NCBI RefSeq assembly: GCF_004854025.1
Contig: NZ_STGM01000009.1
Coordinates: 1-64,000, forward strand
DNA length: 64,000 nucleotides
Reading direction: 5' to 3'
Source of the DNA: Microbacterium hydrothermale
GTDB taxonomy: Bacteria; Actinomycetota; Actinomycetes; Actinomycetales; Microbacteriaceae
Both the position numbers and the translations under genes were made by a program. The first letter of the stretch is position 1, and every line of letters begins with the position of its first letter. The notes beneath the pieces are model-generated. The model did not search any database and had not been told where the DNA came from. It was given only the letters and a program-made list of their open reading frames with translations. Below, one piece after another: positions 16,301 to 24,378 of the stretch.

Positions 16301-17794
16301 ATGACTCTCTCCCCCGCGCGCCTGCGCGTGCTCGTCGCCGCCCTGCTGGCGGTCTCGTTCCTCGGCGCCCTCGACCACACGATCGTCTCGACCTCGCTCG
16401 CCACGATCGCCGGCGACCTCGGTGCCCTCGCCCACATGAGCTGGATCATGGTCGGCTACACCCTCGCCGCCACCGTGATGCTGCCCGTCCTCGGCAAGCT
16501 CGGCGACGTCGTCGGTCCCCGCCGGGTGTTCCTCGTCTCGCTCGTGCTTTTCCTCGCCGCCTCGCTCGCGTGCGGATTCGCGCCCGACCTCGGATGGCTC
16601 ATCGCCGCCCGCGTCGTGCAGGGGCTCGGCTCGGCCGGACTCCAGCTGATGTCGCAGACGATCATCGCCCGCGTGACCAGCCCGCGTCAGCGCCCGCGCT
16701 ACATGGCGGTCATCGGCGCGGCCTTCCCCGTCGCGATCGTCGTCGGGCCGGTCGTCGGCGGCGTCATCACCGACTACGCGAGCTGGCCCTGGGTGTTCTG
16801 GATCAACCTGCCGGTGGGCCTCGTCGCCCTCGTGCTCGTCGTCGCGGCGGTGCCGAAGCTCCCCGGCGGAGCGCACCCGCGGTTCGACGTGCCGGGCTCG
16901 CTCGTCTTCACCGGCTCGCTGCTGGCGCTCATCCTCGCGGTCACGTGGGCGGGCGACGACGCGCTGCGCCCCGCGGCGATCGCGTGCGCCGCGACGGCGG
17001 TCGTCGGCATCCTGGCCCTCGTCGCGATCGAACGTCGCGCGGCCGCCCCGATCCTTCCCCCGCGGATCCTACGTGACCGCACGATCCTCGTCTGCCTCGG
17101 GCTCTCGCTCGTCGTGGGAGCGGGACTGTTCTCGGTGGTCGCCTACGTTCCGACCTACGTGCAGATGGCGTACCGCACCACCGCGACGGTCTCGGGCCTC
17201 GTGCCGATCGCGACCGTGCTCGGCATGCTCGTCAGCAGCCTGCTGACCGGGTGGCTCGTCAGCCGCTCGGGTCGCTACCGCCTGTACCCCGTGGCGGGCA
17301 CCGCGCTCGCCGCCCTGGGGCTGACCGCGATGGGCCTGCTGCCGGCGGGGATGCCGCTGTGGGTGCCGATGATCGTGATGGCCGCGGTCGGCATCGGCAC
17401 GGGGGCCTTCACGAACCTCATCTTCGCGGTCGTGCAGAGCGCCGCCTCGCGCGACGACCTCGGGGCGGTTACCGCGACGACCAACCTCGTCCGGCAGATC
17501 GGGGCCGCCGTCGGCACCGCGGTGGTCGGCGGGATCATCGGCGTCGCGGTGGCCGCGGGTCTTCCCGCGGGAGTGGATGCCGCGACCCTCACGCCCGGCG
17601 CGGCCCGAGCGGCGGCGCCGGCCGTGCAGGAGCAGATCGGCACGGTCTACCACGACGCCTTCGCGCCCGTCTTCCTCGGCCTCGCCGTCGTGTACGCCTG
17701 TGGCGTCGCGATCGCGCTGCTGCTGCCCGCCGCGCGTCTCTCCGACGAGACGCCCGCGCCCGCGGCATCCGTCCCCGCTCGCCAGAGCGCCTGA
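16301..17794 (+). CDS. MFS transporter, DHA2 (14-TM) drug:H+ antiporter family
   Basis: The 497-residue membrane protein starts with the DHA2 hallmark LGALDHTIVSTSLATI in TM1. It has motif A-like GKLGDVVGPRRVF after TM2 and RVVQGLGSAGLQ in TM4. About 14 hydrophobic segments are visible. DHA2 pumps usually export aromatic or cationic compounds by proton antiport, though some import substrates. It shares a promoter with the GMC oxidase 22 bases downstream. It may move the glycoside or protect against the released aglycone; the direction cannot be decided here. A leader of about 95 bases precedes ATG 16301. Confidence 0.87.
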   Translation: MTLSPARLRVLVAALLAVSFLGALDHTIVSTSLATIAGDLGALAHMSWIMVGYTLAATVMLPVLGKLGDVVGPRRVFLVSLVLFLAASLACGFAPDLGWLIAARVVQGLGSAGLQLMSQTIIARVTSPRQRPRYMAVIGAAFPVAIVVGPVVGGVITDYASWPWVFWINLPVGLVALVLVVAAVPKLPGGAHPRFDVPGSLVFTGSLLALILAVTWAGDDALRPAAIACAATAVVGILALVAIERRAAAPILPPRILRDRTILVCLGLSLVVGAGLFSVVAYVPTYVQMAYRTTATVSGLVPIATVLGMLVSSLLTGWLVSRSGRYRLYPVAGTALAALGLTAMGLLPAGMPLWVPMIVMAAVGIGTGAFTNLIFAVVQSAASRDDLGAVTATTNLVRQIGAAVGTAVVGGIIGVAVAAGLPAGVDAATLTPGAARAAAPAVQEQIGTVYHDAFAPVFLGLAVVYACGVAIALLLPAARLSDETPAPAASVPARQSA

Positions 17795-17815
17795 ACGCCC
17801 CTCGAAGGAGAGACC

Positions 17816-19399
17816 ATGACCGTCGCCCCCACCATCGCCGTCGTCGGCAGCGGACCCATCGGCTCGACCTACGCTCGGCTGCTGCTCGAGGCGCTGCCCG
17901 AGGCCCGCGTGATCATGTTCGAGGCCGGCCCCCAGGTGACCCCGCGTCCGGGCGAGAGCGTGCGCAATCTCACCGACCCCGACGAGAAGGCGCGCGCCCG
18001 CGAGATGTCGCAGGGGCCCCAGGCCGGGCAGTACCGCGACTCCCTCGGCATCCTGGCCGGGGCGGTCGTCGAGGGCATGTTCACCGCGCGCGGGGGCACG
18101 CACCTGCTCGACTTCGGCGGCGAGGGCTCCGCGCACGCGGCGGACTTCCCCGCCGCCGCGGCCGCGACGAACGTCGGCGGGCAGGGAGCGCACTGGACCT
18201 GCGCGATCCCCCGACCGGCGTTCAGCGAGAAGCTCGACTTCATCGGCGACGACGAGTGGGAAGACCTCGTCTCGACCGCCGAGGGCCTGCTGCACAAGCA
18301 GAGCGCGGCGTTCTCGGACTCGCCCGTCGGGGCGGCCATCCGCACCCTGCTCGACCGGGAGTTCGCCGATGAACTGCCTGAGGGCTACGGCGTGAGCACG
18401 CTGCCGGTGGCGGGTGACCCGCAGCCCGACGGCACCATGCGCTGGGCCGGGGCCGACACCGTGCTCGGACCCCTCATCGAGCCGGGCACGGACACCGCCG
18501 CGCGCTTCGAGCTGCGCGATCTCACCCTCGTCCGCCGCATCGAGCACGACGGCGCGCGCGTGCGGGGCGTGGTCGTCGAAGACCTGCGCACCCGCGAGGA
18601 GGCGTTCGTCGAGGCGGATGCCGTCGTGGTCGCCGCCGACGCCTTCCGTTCTCCGCAGCTGCTCTGGGCCTCCGGCATCCGTCCCGCTCCCCTCGGTCGG
18701 TACCTGACCGAGCATCACGTCGTCATCAGCACGGTCGCGCTGGATGCCGATCGCATGAGCGCGCTCGTCTCGGAGGACGAGCTCGAGGCCGAGCTCGCCC
18801 GCCGCGCCACGAACCCGGCCGACCCGGTCGCCGCGGTCAACCGCATCCCGTTCTCCGAGCCCGACCACCCGTACTCGGCGCAGATCATGTACGCCGAGAC
18901 GCCGCCGTTCCCCCTCCCGGTCGATCACCCCGCTTCCGACAACCGGTGGGGGTACGTGAACATGGGCTTCGGAACGCGCAAGTTCCCCCGCGTCGAGGAC
19001 GGCGCCGTCTTCAGCGACGACGAGCTCGACTACCGCGGCATGCCGAACTTCACGATCGAGTACGCCCTCACCGAGCGCGAGAACGCCGAGATCGCCGAGG
19101 CCACCGCGCGTCTGCGCCGCGCCGGCCAGGCCCTCGGCACCTTCATCGCCGAGCCCCGGCTTCTGCCCAACGGCTCGAGCCTGCACTTCATGGGGACGAT
19201 GCGCGCGGGCACCGACCCCGCGACGTCGGTCGCCGATCCCTTCTCGCGCGTGTGGGGGTTTGACAACCTCGTGGTGGGCGGGAACGCGCTCATCCCCACT
19301 GCCAACACGATGAACCCGACGCTCACGAGCGTCGCGATCGCGGTGCGCGGCGCGCGGCGGCTGGCCGACGATCTCCGCACCGGCGTCGCCGACGCGTGA
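17816..19399 (+). CDS. GMC-type flavoprotein, probable C-glycoside 3-oxidase (CarA-like)
   Basis: The 527-residue protein has an FAD motif (VVGSGPIGSTYARLL, residues 8-22), NVGGQGAHWTC as in pyranose-oxidase-type GMC enzymes, and the C-terminal active-site pair: His in SSLHFMGTMR and Asn in TANTMNPTLT. This pattern matches the C-glycoside 3-oxidases described from Microbacterium and Arthrobacter, which oxidise the sugar C3-OH before deglycosylation. The deglycosidase-like pair at 4313-5712 makes that role likely. GAAGGAG lies 5 bases before ATG 17816. A pyranose 2-oxidase or other sugar oxidase is the main alternative. Its TGA is part of a palindromic repeat. Confidence 0.75.
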   Translation: MTVAPTIAVVGSGPIGSTYARLLLEALPEARVIMFEAGPQVTPRPGESVRNLTDPDEKARAREMSQGPQAGQYRDSLGILAGAVVEGMFTARGGTHLLDFGGEGSAHAADFPAAAAATNVGGQGAHWTCAIPRPAFSEKLDFIGDDEWEDLVSTAEGLLHKQSAAFSDSPVGAAIRTLLDREFADELPEGYGVSTLPVAGDPQPDGTMRWAGADTVLGPLIEPGTDTAARFELRDLTLVRRIEHDGARVRGVVVEDLRTREEAFVEADAVVVAADAFRSPQLLWASGIRPAPLGRYLTEHHVVISTVALDADRMSALVSEDELEAELARRATNPADPVAAVNRIPFSEPDHPYSAQIMYAETPPFPLPVDHPASDNRWGYVNMGFGTRKFPRVEDGAVFSDDELDYRGMPNFTIEYALTERENAEIAEATARLRRAGQALGTFIAEPRLLPNGSSLHFMGTMRAGTDPATSVADPFSRVWGFDNLVVGGNALIPTANTMNPTLTSVAIAVRGARRLADDLRTGVADA

Positions 19400-19457
19400 C
19401 TCGCCGGTTCTCGTCGCCTTCCGGCCCGCCGGAGCGACAAGAACCGGCGAGTCACGC
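19394..19457. repeat. Stop-codon palindrome, copy 2 (64 bp)
   Basis: Left arm GCGTGACTCGCCGGTTCT plus CGTCGC (19394-19417) pairs with 19434-19457 over 24 bp with one mismatch; the loop is 16 bases. The left arm contains the TGA stop (19397-19399) of the oxidase gene. It is clearly related to the palindrome at 4255-4318. A transcription terminator or RNA 3'-end structure is likely, because the next gene is unrelated. Confidence 0.75.
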
Positions 19458-19495
19458 ACAGTGCCGGAGTCGCACGCGCTGGCGATAATGGACCG

Positions 19496-19885
19496 ATGGA
19501 GCCGTGGGAGATGCGGGAGTGGTTCGCCGACTTCCTCGAGGCGCTCAACCGTCACGACGTCGAGAGGGTGCGCGGCTTCCTGCACCCGGCCGTGCGGCGG
19601 GCGCACCTGCCCGCGGGCGCGGAGGCCTGGATCGCCGACTACGCCGAGCTGCTGCACGGCTTCCCCGACTGGCAGGTCAAGCGCATCCAGATCCTCGTCG
19701 AAGACGACCGTCTCGCCGTCCACCTGCGTGCCGGCGGGGCGCACACCGGCCCCTTCGCCCACGTCGCGCCCACCCGGCGACGCGTCAACATCGCGTCGTT
19801 CGCGATGTACCGCGTCGAGCGCGGCCTCATCACGGAGGCGGTCGGAACCGACGACGCCGCGCAGATCCGCGCCGCGATCGCCTGA
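19496..19885 (+). CDS. SnoaL/NTF2-like protein
   Basis: The 129-residue protein has the small cone-shaped alpha+beta pattern of the SnoaL/NTF2-like superfamily. An N-terminal helix (WFADFLEALNRHDVERVRGFLHP) is followed by strands and the late segment RVNIASFAMYRVERGLITEA. Members range from polyketide cyclases to epoxide hydrolases and ketosteroid isomerases, so the reaction is open. It follows the terminator-like palindrome of the oxidase gene, so it is likely a separate unit. ATG 19496 is the most upstream ATG giving the family start; no strong ribosome site is visible. Confidence 0.7.
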   Translation: MEPWEMREWFADFLEALNRHDVERVRGFLHPAVRRAHLPAGAEAWIADYAELLHGFPDWQVKRIQILVEDDRLAVHLRAGGAHTGPFAHVAPTRRRVNIASFAMYRVERGLITEAVGTDDAAQIRAAIA

Positions 19886-19950
19886 TCTCCCGCTCGCGCC
19901 GACGGGATGCGGGATGCCGGGAGAAAGCCCCGGCAGGCCTCCGAATCGGG

Positions 19951-19989
19951 CAGATCGCTGCGTACACATGGGTCTGCGTGCGCGATCTG
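19951..19989. promoter_or_regulatory. Inverted repeat upstream of the BLUF operon
   Basis: CAGATCG (19951-19957) and CGATCTG (19983-19989) are perfect inverted repeats around a 25-base centre with a partial inner dyad (CTGCGT/TGCGTGCG). It lies about 80 bases before the small gene that leads into the BLUF gene. It could be an operator or the terminator of the preceding SnoaL-like gene. There is no further support. Confidence 0.3.
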
Positions 19990-20068
19990 TCAAGGGCGGC
20001 CCGGTGTCGGACCCCGCGGGTACGGTCACTCGTGCCCGTGTTCCATCCGGGTGAAAGGAACGGTGAGC

Positions 20069-20350
20069 ATGATGTCTCCCGACCGGCCCGGCGCCGGAGT
20101 CGTATGGGCCCGCGTCGAAGAGGGCTTCCACGTCGGCAGCCGCAAGGGCGTCTTCCTCGGCTACATCGACCGGCAGCCCGACGGCGGCTACGTCGCATTC
20201 GACGGGACCTCGCGCGTCGTGGGGAGTTTCCGCACCCTCACCGCGGCCATGGCGGCCGTGACCAACGGTCAGCCCCCGCACGACGAGGTCATCACGCTCG
20301 AGCAGGTGCGGGTGCCGGCGCCGCGCCGCATCGATGGAGGTGCCGCATGA
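20069..20350 (+). CDS. Small unrecognised protein coupled to BLUF photoreceptor
   Basis: The product is 93 residues, soluble and rich in Gly, Val and Arg, with strand-rich segments (VVWARVEEGFHVGSR, GVFLGYIDR, GYVAFDG). I do not recognise the family. ATG 20069 is chosen because AAAGGAA lies about 9 bases upstream; GTG 20063 is too close to it and ATG 20072 is also possible. Its last codons overlap the BLUF start (ATGA, 20347-20350). The coupling suggests a dedicated partner or an output or stabilising subunit for the photoreceptor, which itself lacks an effector domain. Confidence 0.72.
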   Translation: MMSPDRPGAGVVWARVEEGFHVGSRKGVFLGYIDRQPDGGYVAFDGTSRVVGSFRTLTAAMAAVTNGQPPHDEVITLEQVRVPAPRRIDGGAA

Positions 20351-20784
20351 GCGAGCCGCTCACCGCCGTCTCGTACGTCAGCCGCGCGGTCGAACCCTTC
20401 GACGACGAACGCCTCGCCGCGCTCCTCGCGCAGAGCCGCCGCGCGAACCACGAGCACGATCTGTCGGGAATGCTGCTGTACCGTCGCGGCCGCTTCTTCC
20501 AGGTGCTCGAGGGGCCGGCCGATGCCGTGGACGCGCTCATGGCGAAGATCCGCCGCGACCCGCGGCACGACGAGGTGCGCGTGCTGCTGCGCGAGCAGAT
20601 CGATGAGCGCCGCTTCGAGGAGTGGACGATGGGCTACGAACCCATCGGCGTGCCCGCGACACCGGCGCCCGAGGGGTTCCGCGACACGTTCGACGACCTC
20701 GAGTCCGACGACGACGACGCGAGCATCCGCGCCGTACGCGAGCTGACCGTGTGGTTCCGCGCGCGCACGGCGACCCCCGCCTGA
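20347..20784 (+). CDS. BLUF-domain blue-light photoreceptor (short, single-domain)
   Basis: The 145-residue protein is a BLUF domain (residues 5-100) plus a short acidic C-terminal extension. Key flavin-pocket residues are visible: Y10 (AVSYVSRA), N34 (RRANHEHDLSG), Q52 (FFQVLEG), and W93/M95 (EEWTMGYEPI). These are the Tyr-Gln pair of the photocycle and the flavin-contacting Asn. It should bind FAD non-covalently and signal blue light through hydrogen-bond changes. It has no enzymatic output domain, so signalling must go through a protein partner. The coupled 93-residue protein is the best candidate. Confidence 0.88.
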   Translation: MSEPLTAVSYVSRAVEPFDDERLAALLAQSRRANHEHDLSGMLLYRRGRFFQVLEGPADAVDALMAKIRRDPRHDEVRVLLREQIDERRFEEWTMGYEPIGVPATPAPEGFRDTFDDLESDDDDASIRAVRELTVWFRARTATPA

Positions 20785-20959
20785 CCTTCGGTGGGAGCCG
20801 CCCCGGGACGCTGATTCGGGGCGTCTTCCGGCCTGCGGCGCGGGTGACCCTGGCCGTGGCGCCTTCTTGCCCCCGGTGCGGGTGCGCGGGGCCGACGACG
20901 TCGGATCGAGGCGCATCCCGGCGCGCGGGGCGTGGCTCTCGCGCCCCGACCTCCGCGGC

Positions 20960-21715
20960 TCAGAGCGGCGGGTCGAGGGCGCGGAGCGCGGCATCCATCC
21001 GCTCCGCCATGTACGCGTAGCCGGTGTCGTTCGGGTGCAGCCCGTCGGCCGCCATCCAGCTGTCGGGGGAGTCAGCGTAATGCCCGTCGAGCCAGTGGCT
21101 CGCGCCCTCGATGTGGTCGGCGCCGATGCGCTCCGCGGCGTCCTCGACCCATCCGGCGATGACGTCGACCGAGGCGGGACGCTCGTCGGTGTACCAGAAC
21201 GGTTCGACGACCACGATCCGCGCCTCCGGCAGGCCCGCGCGCAGGCGGTCGAGGTCGCTGTCGATCGTGCGGTGGATCGCATCGGCGCGGTCGTCGTAGC
21301 TGAAGTTGTCGTTCAAGCCCATCGTGACGAACACGATGTCTGGATCGTCGGCGATCACGAGGGCGGGGATGTCGTCGAGGCCGTCGCGCATGCTCGCGCG
21401 CCGATTGACGAAGCCGAGGCCGTCGGCGCTGCGGTTGAACTCGTTCCACCCGCGCTCGACCGAGATGATCGTCGACCACCGTGCGTCGATCGAACTCGCA
21501 CCCGTGCCGCGCGTGTACGAGTCGCCGTAGAACGACACGACCGGGCGGTCGTCGGTCGCACCCGCACCGGCGCTCCCGGGGGAGGGGGATGCCGGGGCGG
21601 CGGGCGCGCAGCCGGCGAGGGCGGTGACGGATGCCGCGACGACGGCGGCCAGGATCGTCCGGGGGCGCATCCGCCCATTGTCGCCCGGCGCGGAGGGCCC
21701 CGGGGTCGTCGTCAT
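20960..21715 (-). CDS. SGNH/GDSL-family hydrolase lipoprotein
   Basis: The 251-residue protein has the SGNH blocks: GDSYTRG (nucleophile Ser), GLNDNFS (oxyanion Asn) and DGLHPND (catalytic Asp-His). A lipoprotein signal is visible, with hydrophobic ILAAVVAASVTALAGC ending at a lipobox Cys, followed by a Pro/Ser-rich linker. It is therefore probably a membrane-anchored exported esterase or acetylhydrolase acting on a carbohydrate or lipid ester. ATG 21715 overlaps the stop of the upstream gene (ATGA). ATG 21670, directly before the signal core, is an alternative start. Confidence 0.85.
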   Translation of the reverse strand: MTTTPGPSAPGDNGRMRPRTILAAVVAASVTALAGCAPAAPASPSPGSAGAGATDDRPVVSFYGDSYTRGTGASSIDARWSTIISVERGWNEFNRSADGLGFVNRRASMRDGLDDIPALVIADDPDIVFVTMGLNDNFSYDDRADAIHRTIDSDLDRLRAGLPEARIVVVEPFWYTDERPASVDVIAGWVEDAAERIGADHIEGASHWLDGHYADSPDSWMAADGLHPNDTGYAYMAERMDAALRALDPPL

Positions 21716-22293
21716 CGGGGCGGGCCGCTGCTGTCTTCTCCTGCCAGTCGCGCGACGTGGCGGGCGATCCGCGCCGCCCGCGCGGCGGGGGTGCTCGCCG
21801 TGACCACCGGGTGCAGCACGGAGTAGCGGTCGGTCTTCGACAGCGCGGCGAACGCGCGGGCCGCCGCCGGAGCGGCATCCAACGCCTCCTGCAGGTCGGG
21901 CGGGACGTCGATCGTGGCCGACCCCGCGTAGGCCCGGTCCCACCGGCCGTCGGCCTGCGCCCGAGCGATCTCGTCCGCGCCGCGAGGACGCATGCGGCCC
22001 TCCGCCGTCAGGCGCGCGACGATGTCGACGTTGCGGGCCGACCACATCGACCTCGCCCGACGCGGGGTGAAGTGCTGGCGGAAGGTCGCGGCATCCCTCG
22101 ACTGCTTCCTGCCGTCGATCCATCCGCTGCAGAGCGCCTCGTCGAGGGCTTCGGCGTATGTGAGCGTGGTGGGAGCCGTCGTGCCCTTCTTCGCCAGCAC
22201 CAGCCAGACCCCGTCGCTGCCGTCTTCGTGGGCGTCGAGCCAGGCGCGCCACGCGGCGACGTCGGCGACGGTCAGTTCGGGTGCCTCGGCCAT
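21712..22293 (-). CDS. YdeI/OmpD-associated family protein
   Basis: The 193-residue protein matches the YdeI-like family: N-terminal AWRAWLDAHEDGSDGVWLVLAKKG, then CSGWIDGRKQSRDAATFRQHFTPRRARSMWS. This block is typical of the bacteriocin-protection/YdeI group. The cellular role is poorly defined; some homologues affect resistance to antimicrobial peptides. It is transcribed ahead of, and overlaps by 4 bases, the SGNH lipoprotein gene. ATG 22293 gives the usual family N-terminus. Confidence 0.85.
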   Translation of the reverse strand: MAEAPELTVADVAAWRAWLDAHEDGSDGVWLVLAKKGTTAPTTLTYAEALDEALCSGWIDGRKQSRDAATFRQHFTPRRARSMWSARNVDIVARLTAEGRMRPRGADEIARAQADGRWDRAYAGSATIDVPPDLQEALDAAPAAARAFAALSKTDRYSVLHPVVTASTPAARAARIARHVARLAGEDSSGPPR

Positions 22294-22413
22294 GCGTCGA
22301 CGCTAGCGCCGACCGCCGACATCGCACAGGCGACGCCCTATCCGATCGGGAGGCCTCGGGGCAAGCGGGCCCTCCGCGACCGCGCCTCCCTCCACGATGA
22401 GGGAATGCGATGT

Positions 22414-22767
22414 GTGACGTACGCCGGCGAGACCGTGACCACGACCGATGACGTGGCGGAGGCGCTCGTCCAGCTCACCGCGTCGATCGCCGCCGACGGC
22501 CAGGCCGAGGCGGTCAGCATCCCCATCGTCACCGCGTCCGGGAGCACCGACGAGGCCGAACTGGTGATCGGCGTCGGCAACGACGTGCTCAGCGCACCCG
22601 CGCACGACTGGACCGGCGATGAGCCCGACTTCTCGTGGGCGGCCGAGGAGCTGCGGCAGCACAAGCGCTTCCCGCAGGCCCCCGCGATCGCGCACGAGCA
22701 GACGATCGACACCGACAACCCCGACGCGTTCTGGGACCCCGACCTCGACGGTTTCACCCGCGCCTGA
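22414..22767 (+). CDS. Unrecognised acidic protein
   Basis: The product is about 117 residues, soluble and acidic. It has a strand-turn-strand core (EAVSIPIVTASGSTDEAELVIGVGNDVLS) and an Asp/Trp-rich C-terminal half (HDWTGDEPDFSWAAEEL, FWDPDLDGF). I do not recognise the family. GTG 22414 is preferred because GAGGGA ends 9 bases upstream; the ATG at 22405 touches that site. It is divergent from the YdeI-family gene and ends before a hairpin terminator, so it appears monocistronic. The composition would fit a small immunity-type or regulatory protein, but that is only an impression. Confidence 0.65.
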   Translation: MTYAGETVTTTDDVAEALVQLTASIAADGQAEAVSIPIVTASGSTDEAELVIGVGNDVLSAPAHDWTGDEPDFSWAAEELRQHKRFPQAPAIAHEQTIDTDNPDAFWDPDLDGFTRA

Positions 22768-22793
22768 GCATCGGCATCCTTCCGCGTGCGGAC

Positions 22794-22813
22794 CCCCCCG
22801 CACTCGCGGGGGG
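22794..22813 (+). terminator. Hairpin terminator
   Basis: CCCCCCGC (22794-22801) pairs perfectly with GCGGGGGG (22806-22813) around a 4-base loop, 27 bases after the stop of the small acidic protein. There is no U-run. It is compact enough to act as an intrinsic terminator in a high-GC host. Confidence 0.55.
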
Positions 22814-22976
22814 AGCTCGTCAAGCCCACCTCGGCCCACCCGCGCGGTCGTAGCGTGGGCCCTCCACACCGGATGCGACCGGTCATCGTCCCGGTGTGCG
22901 AGCCCCGGACAGTCCGGGCGACACCGCCGTTTCGCGCGTGGCGCCCGGACGCTCGGCATCCTCCAGGATGGAAGGC

Positions 22977-23738
22977 ATGCTGCACTCCCTCGTGACCGGA
23001 GCCTCCCGCGGAATCGGCCGGGCCATCGCCGTGGCCCTCAGCGAGCGGGGCGACCGCGTCGCCGTGCACTACGGATCCGATCAGGATGCCGCCGCGCACA
23101 CCCTCTCCCTCCTGCACGGTGAGGGGCACGTCCTCGTCGGCGGCGACCTGTCCGACCCGGCGGTCGCGGAGCGCGTCGTCGGCGACGTGCTGGAGGAGTT
23201 CGGGCGGATCGACGTGCTCGTGAACAACGCCGCGATCGCCCCGAACCCCGAGACCTCGCATCCCGTCGCCACCGTGGACTACGACACCTGGCAGCGCATC
23301 TGGGAGCGCATGGTCGACGTCGACCTGCGCGCTCCCGCGAACATGACCTTCCTCGTCGCGCGTTCGCTGATCGATCGCGGTCTGCCCGGGGCGATCGTGA
23401 ACGTGGGCTCGCGCGGCGCGTTCCGCGGCGAGCCGGAGTTCCCCGCCTACGGCGCGGCGAAGGCGGGACTGCACGCGATGGGGCAATCCCTCGCGGTCGC
23501 CCTCGCCCCGCACGGGATCGCCGTCGCGAGTGTCGCGCCGGGCTTCGTGGGCACCGACCGGCAGCAGCAGAAGCTGTCGGGAGCGGAGGGCGATGGCATC
23601 CGCGACCAGAGTCCGTTCGGTCGCGTCGCGACCGTCGAAGAGGTGGCGGATGCCGTGGTGTACCTCAGCTCGCCGCGCTCGCAGTGGGCGTCGGGCGCCA
23701 TCCTCGATCTGAACGGGGCGTCGCACCTGCGCAGCTGA
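22977..23738 (+). CDS. Short-chain dehydrogenase/reductase
   Basis: The 253-residue classical SDR has TGASRGIG at residues 7-14, NNAA in VLVNNAAIA, a Ser in NVGSRGA and catalytic YGAAK. The resemblance to FabG and glucose/3-oxoacyl reductases is general. Basic residues after the glycine motif (SRG, and HYGS after strand 2) suggest NADP. AGGA at 22964-22967 favours ATG 22977 over the ATG at 22968. It appears monocistronic. No specific substrate can be assigned. Confidence 0.85.
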   Translation: MLHSLVTGASRGIGRAIAVALSERGDRVAVHYGSDQDAAAHTLSLLHGEGHVLVGGDLSDPAVAERVVGDVLEEFGRIDVLVNNAAIAPNPETSHPVATVDYDTWQRIWERMVDVDLRAPANMTFLVARSLIDRGLPGAIVNVGSRGAFRGEPEFPAYGAAKAGLHAMGQSLAVALAPHGIAVASVAPGFVGTDRQQQKLSGAEGDGIRDQSPFGRVATVEEVADAVVYLSSPRSQWASGAILDLNGASHLRS

Positions 23739-23813
23739 GCGTCCCCGCGATCCGCGTCACGCGATCGGAGCAACCCCTCGCCGCCCCCGCCGCCGCGGGG
23801 CGATACTCGGGTC

Positions 23814-24359
23814 ATGCCTCCCGTGCTCGTGATCATCGACATCCAACGCGACTACTTCCCCGGCGGCCGCCATCCGCTGGTGGGCCCGGATGCCGCGGCC
23901 GACGCCGCCGCGCGCGTGCTGGCGCGCCAGCGGGAGCAGGGGGCTCCCGTCATCCACGTGCGGCACGAGAGCCCGGCCGGCGGCGGCTTCCTCGAGGTCG
24001 ACACGGACGGCGCCGAGATCGACGCGCGCGTCGCCCCCGAGGCGGGGGAGAGCGTGATCGTGAAGCACGCTCCTAACGCGTTCGTCGGCACCGACCTGCA
24101 CGAGCGTCTCCGCGCCCTCGGCGCCGAGAACCTGCTGGTGGTCGGCATGATGACGAGCATGTGCGTGGATGCCACCGTCCGCGCCGCCCTCGATCTCGGC
24201 TATGCCGTGACGGTGGTCGACGACGCCTGCGCCGCTCCCGACCTCTCCCACGGCGGCGTCGAGGTGGCCGGCGAGGCCGTGCACGCCGCGTTCCTCGCCG
24301 CGCTGGGCGGGGCGGGCGCGGAGGTCGTGACGAGCGCCGAGGTGACGGGCGCCTCGTGA
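23814..24359 (+). CDS. Isochorismatase/nicotinamidase-family cysteine hydrolase
   Basis: The 181-residue protein shows the cysteine hydrolase triad: Asp9 (LVIIDIQRDYFPGG), a Lys in VIVKHAPNAF and the Cys in MMTSMCVDATVRAAL, the last preceded by the family's cis-peptide region. Such enzymes hydrolyse amides, imides or vinyl ethers (nicotinamide, ureidoacrylate, N-carbamoylsarcosine). It is close to YcaC/nicotinamidase-like enzymes, but the metal-binding residues of true PncA are not obvious, so a general amidohydrolase is the safer label. It converges on the next gene with only 19 bases between stops. Confidence 0.85.
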   Translation: MPPVLVIIDIQRDYFPGGRHPLVGPDAAADAAARVLARQREQGAPVIHVRHESPAGGGFLEVDTDGAEIDARVAPEAGESVIVKHAPNAFVGTDLHERLRALGAENLLVVGMMTSMCVDATVRAALDLGYAVTVVDDACAAPDLSHGGVEVAGEAVHAAFLAALGGAGAEVVTSAEVTGAS

Positions 24360-24378
24360 CGCGGGGCGCGGGCCGCCC

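Noticed and set aside
9174..19399. Protocatechuate or homogentisate pathway of standard type
   Set aside because: No protocatechuate 3,4-dioxygenase, carboxymuconate cycloisomerase, ketoadipate genes or homogentisate dioxygenase are seen. The VOC-type extradiol enzyme, ACMSD-type decarboxylase and glycoside genes point to another substrate.
17069..20281. Very long open frame on the minus strand, over 1000 codons
   Set aside because: It is antisense to the MFS, GMC oxidase and SnoaL genes, which have clear motifs. Long antisense frames arise from the strong third-position GC bias. The translation is Arg/Gly/Ala-rich without domains.
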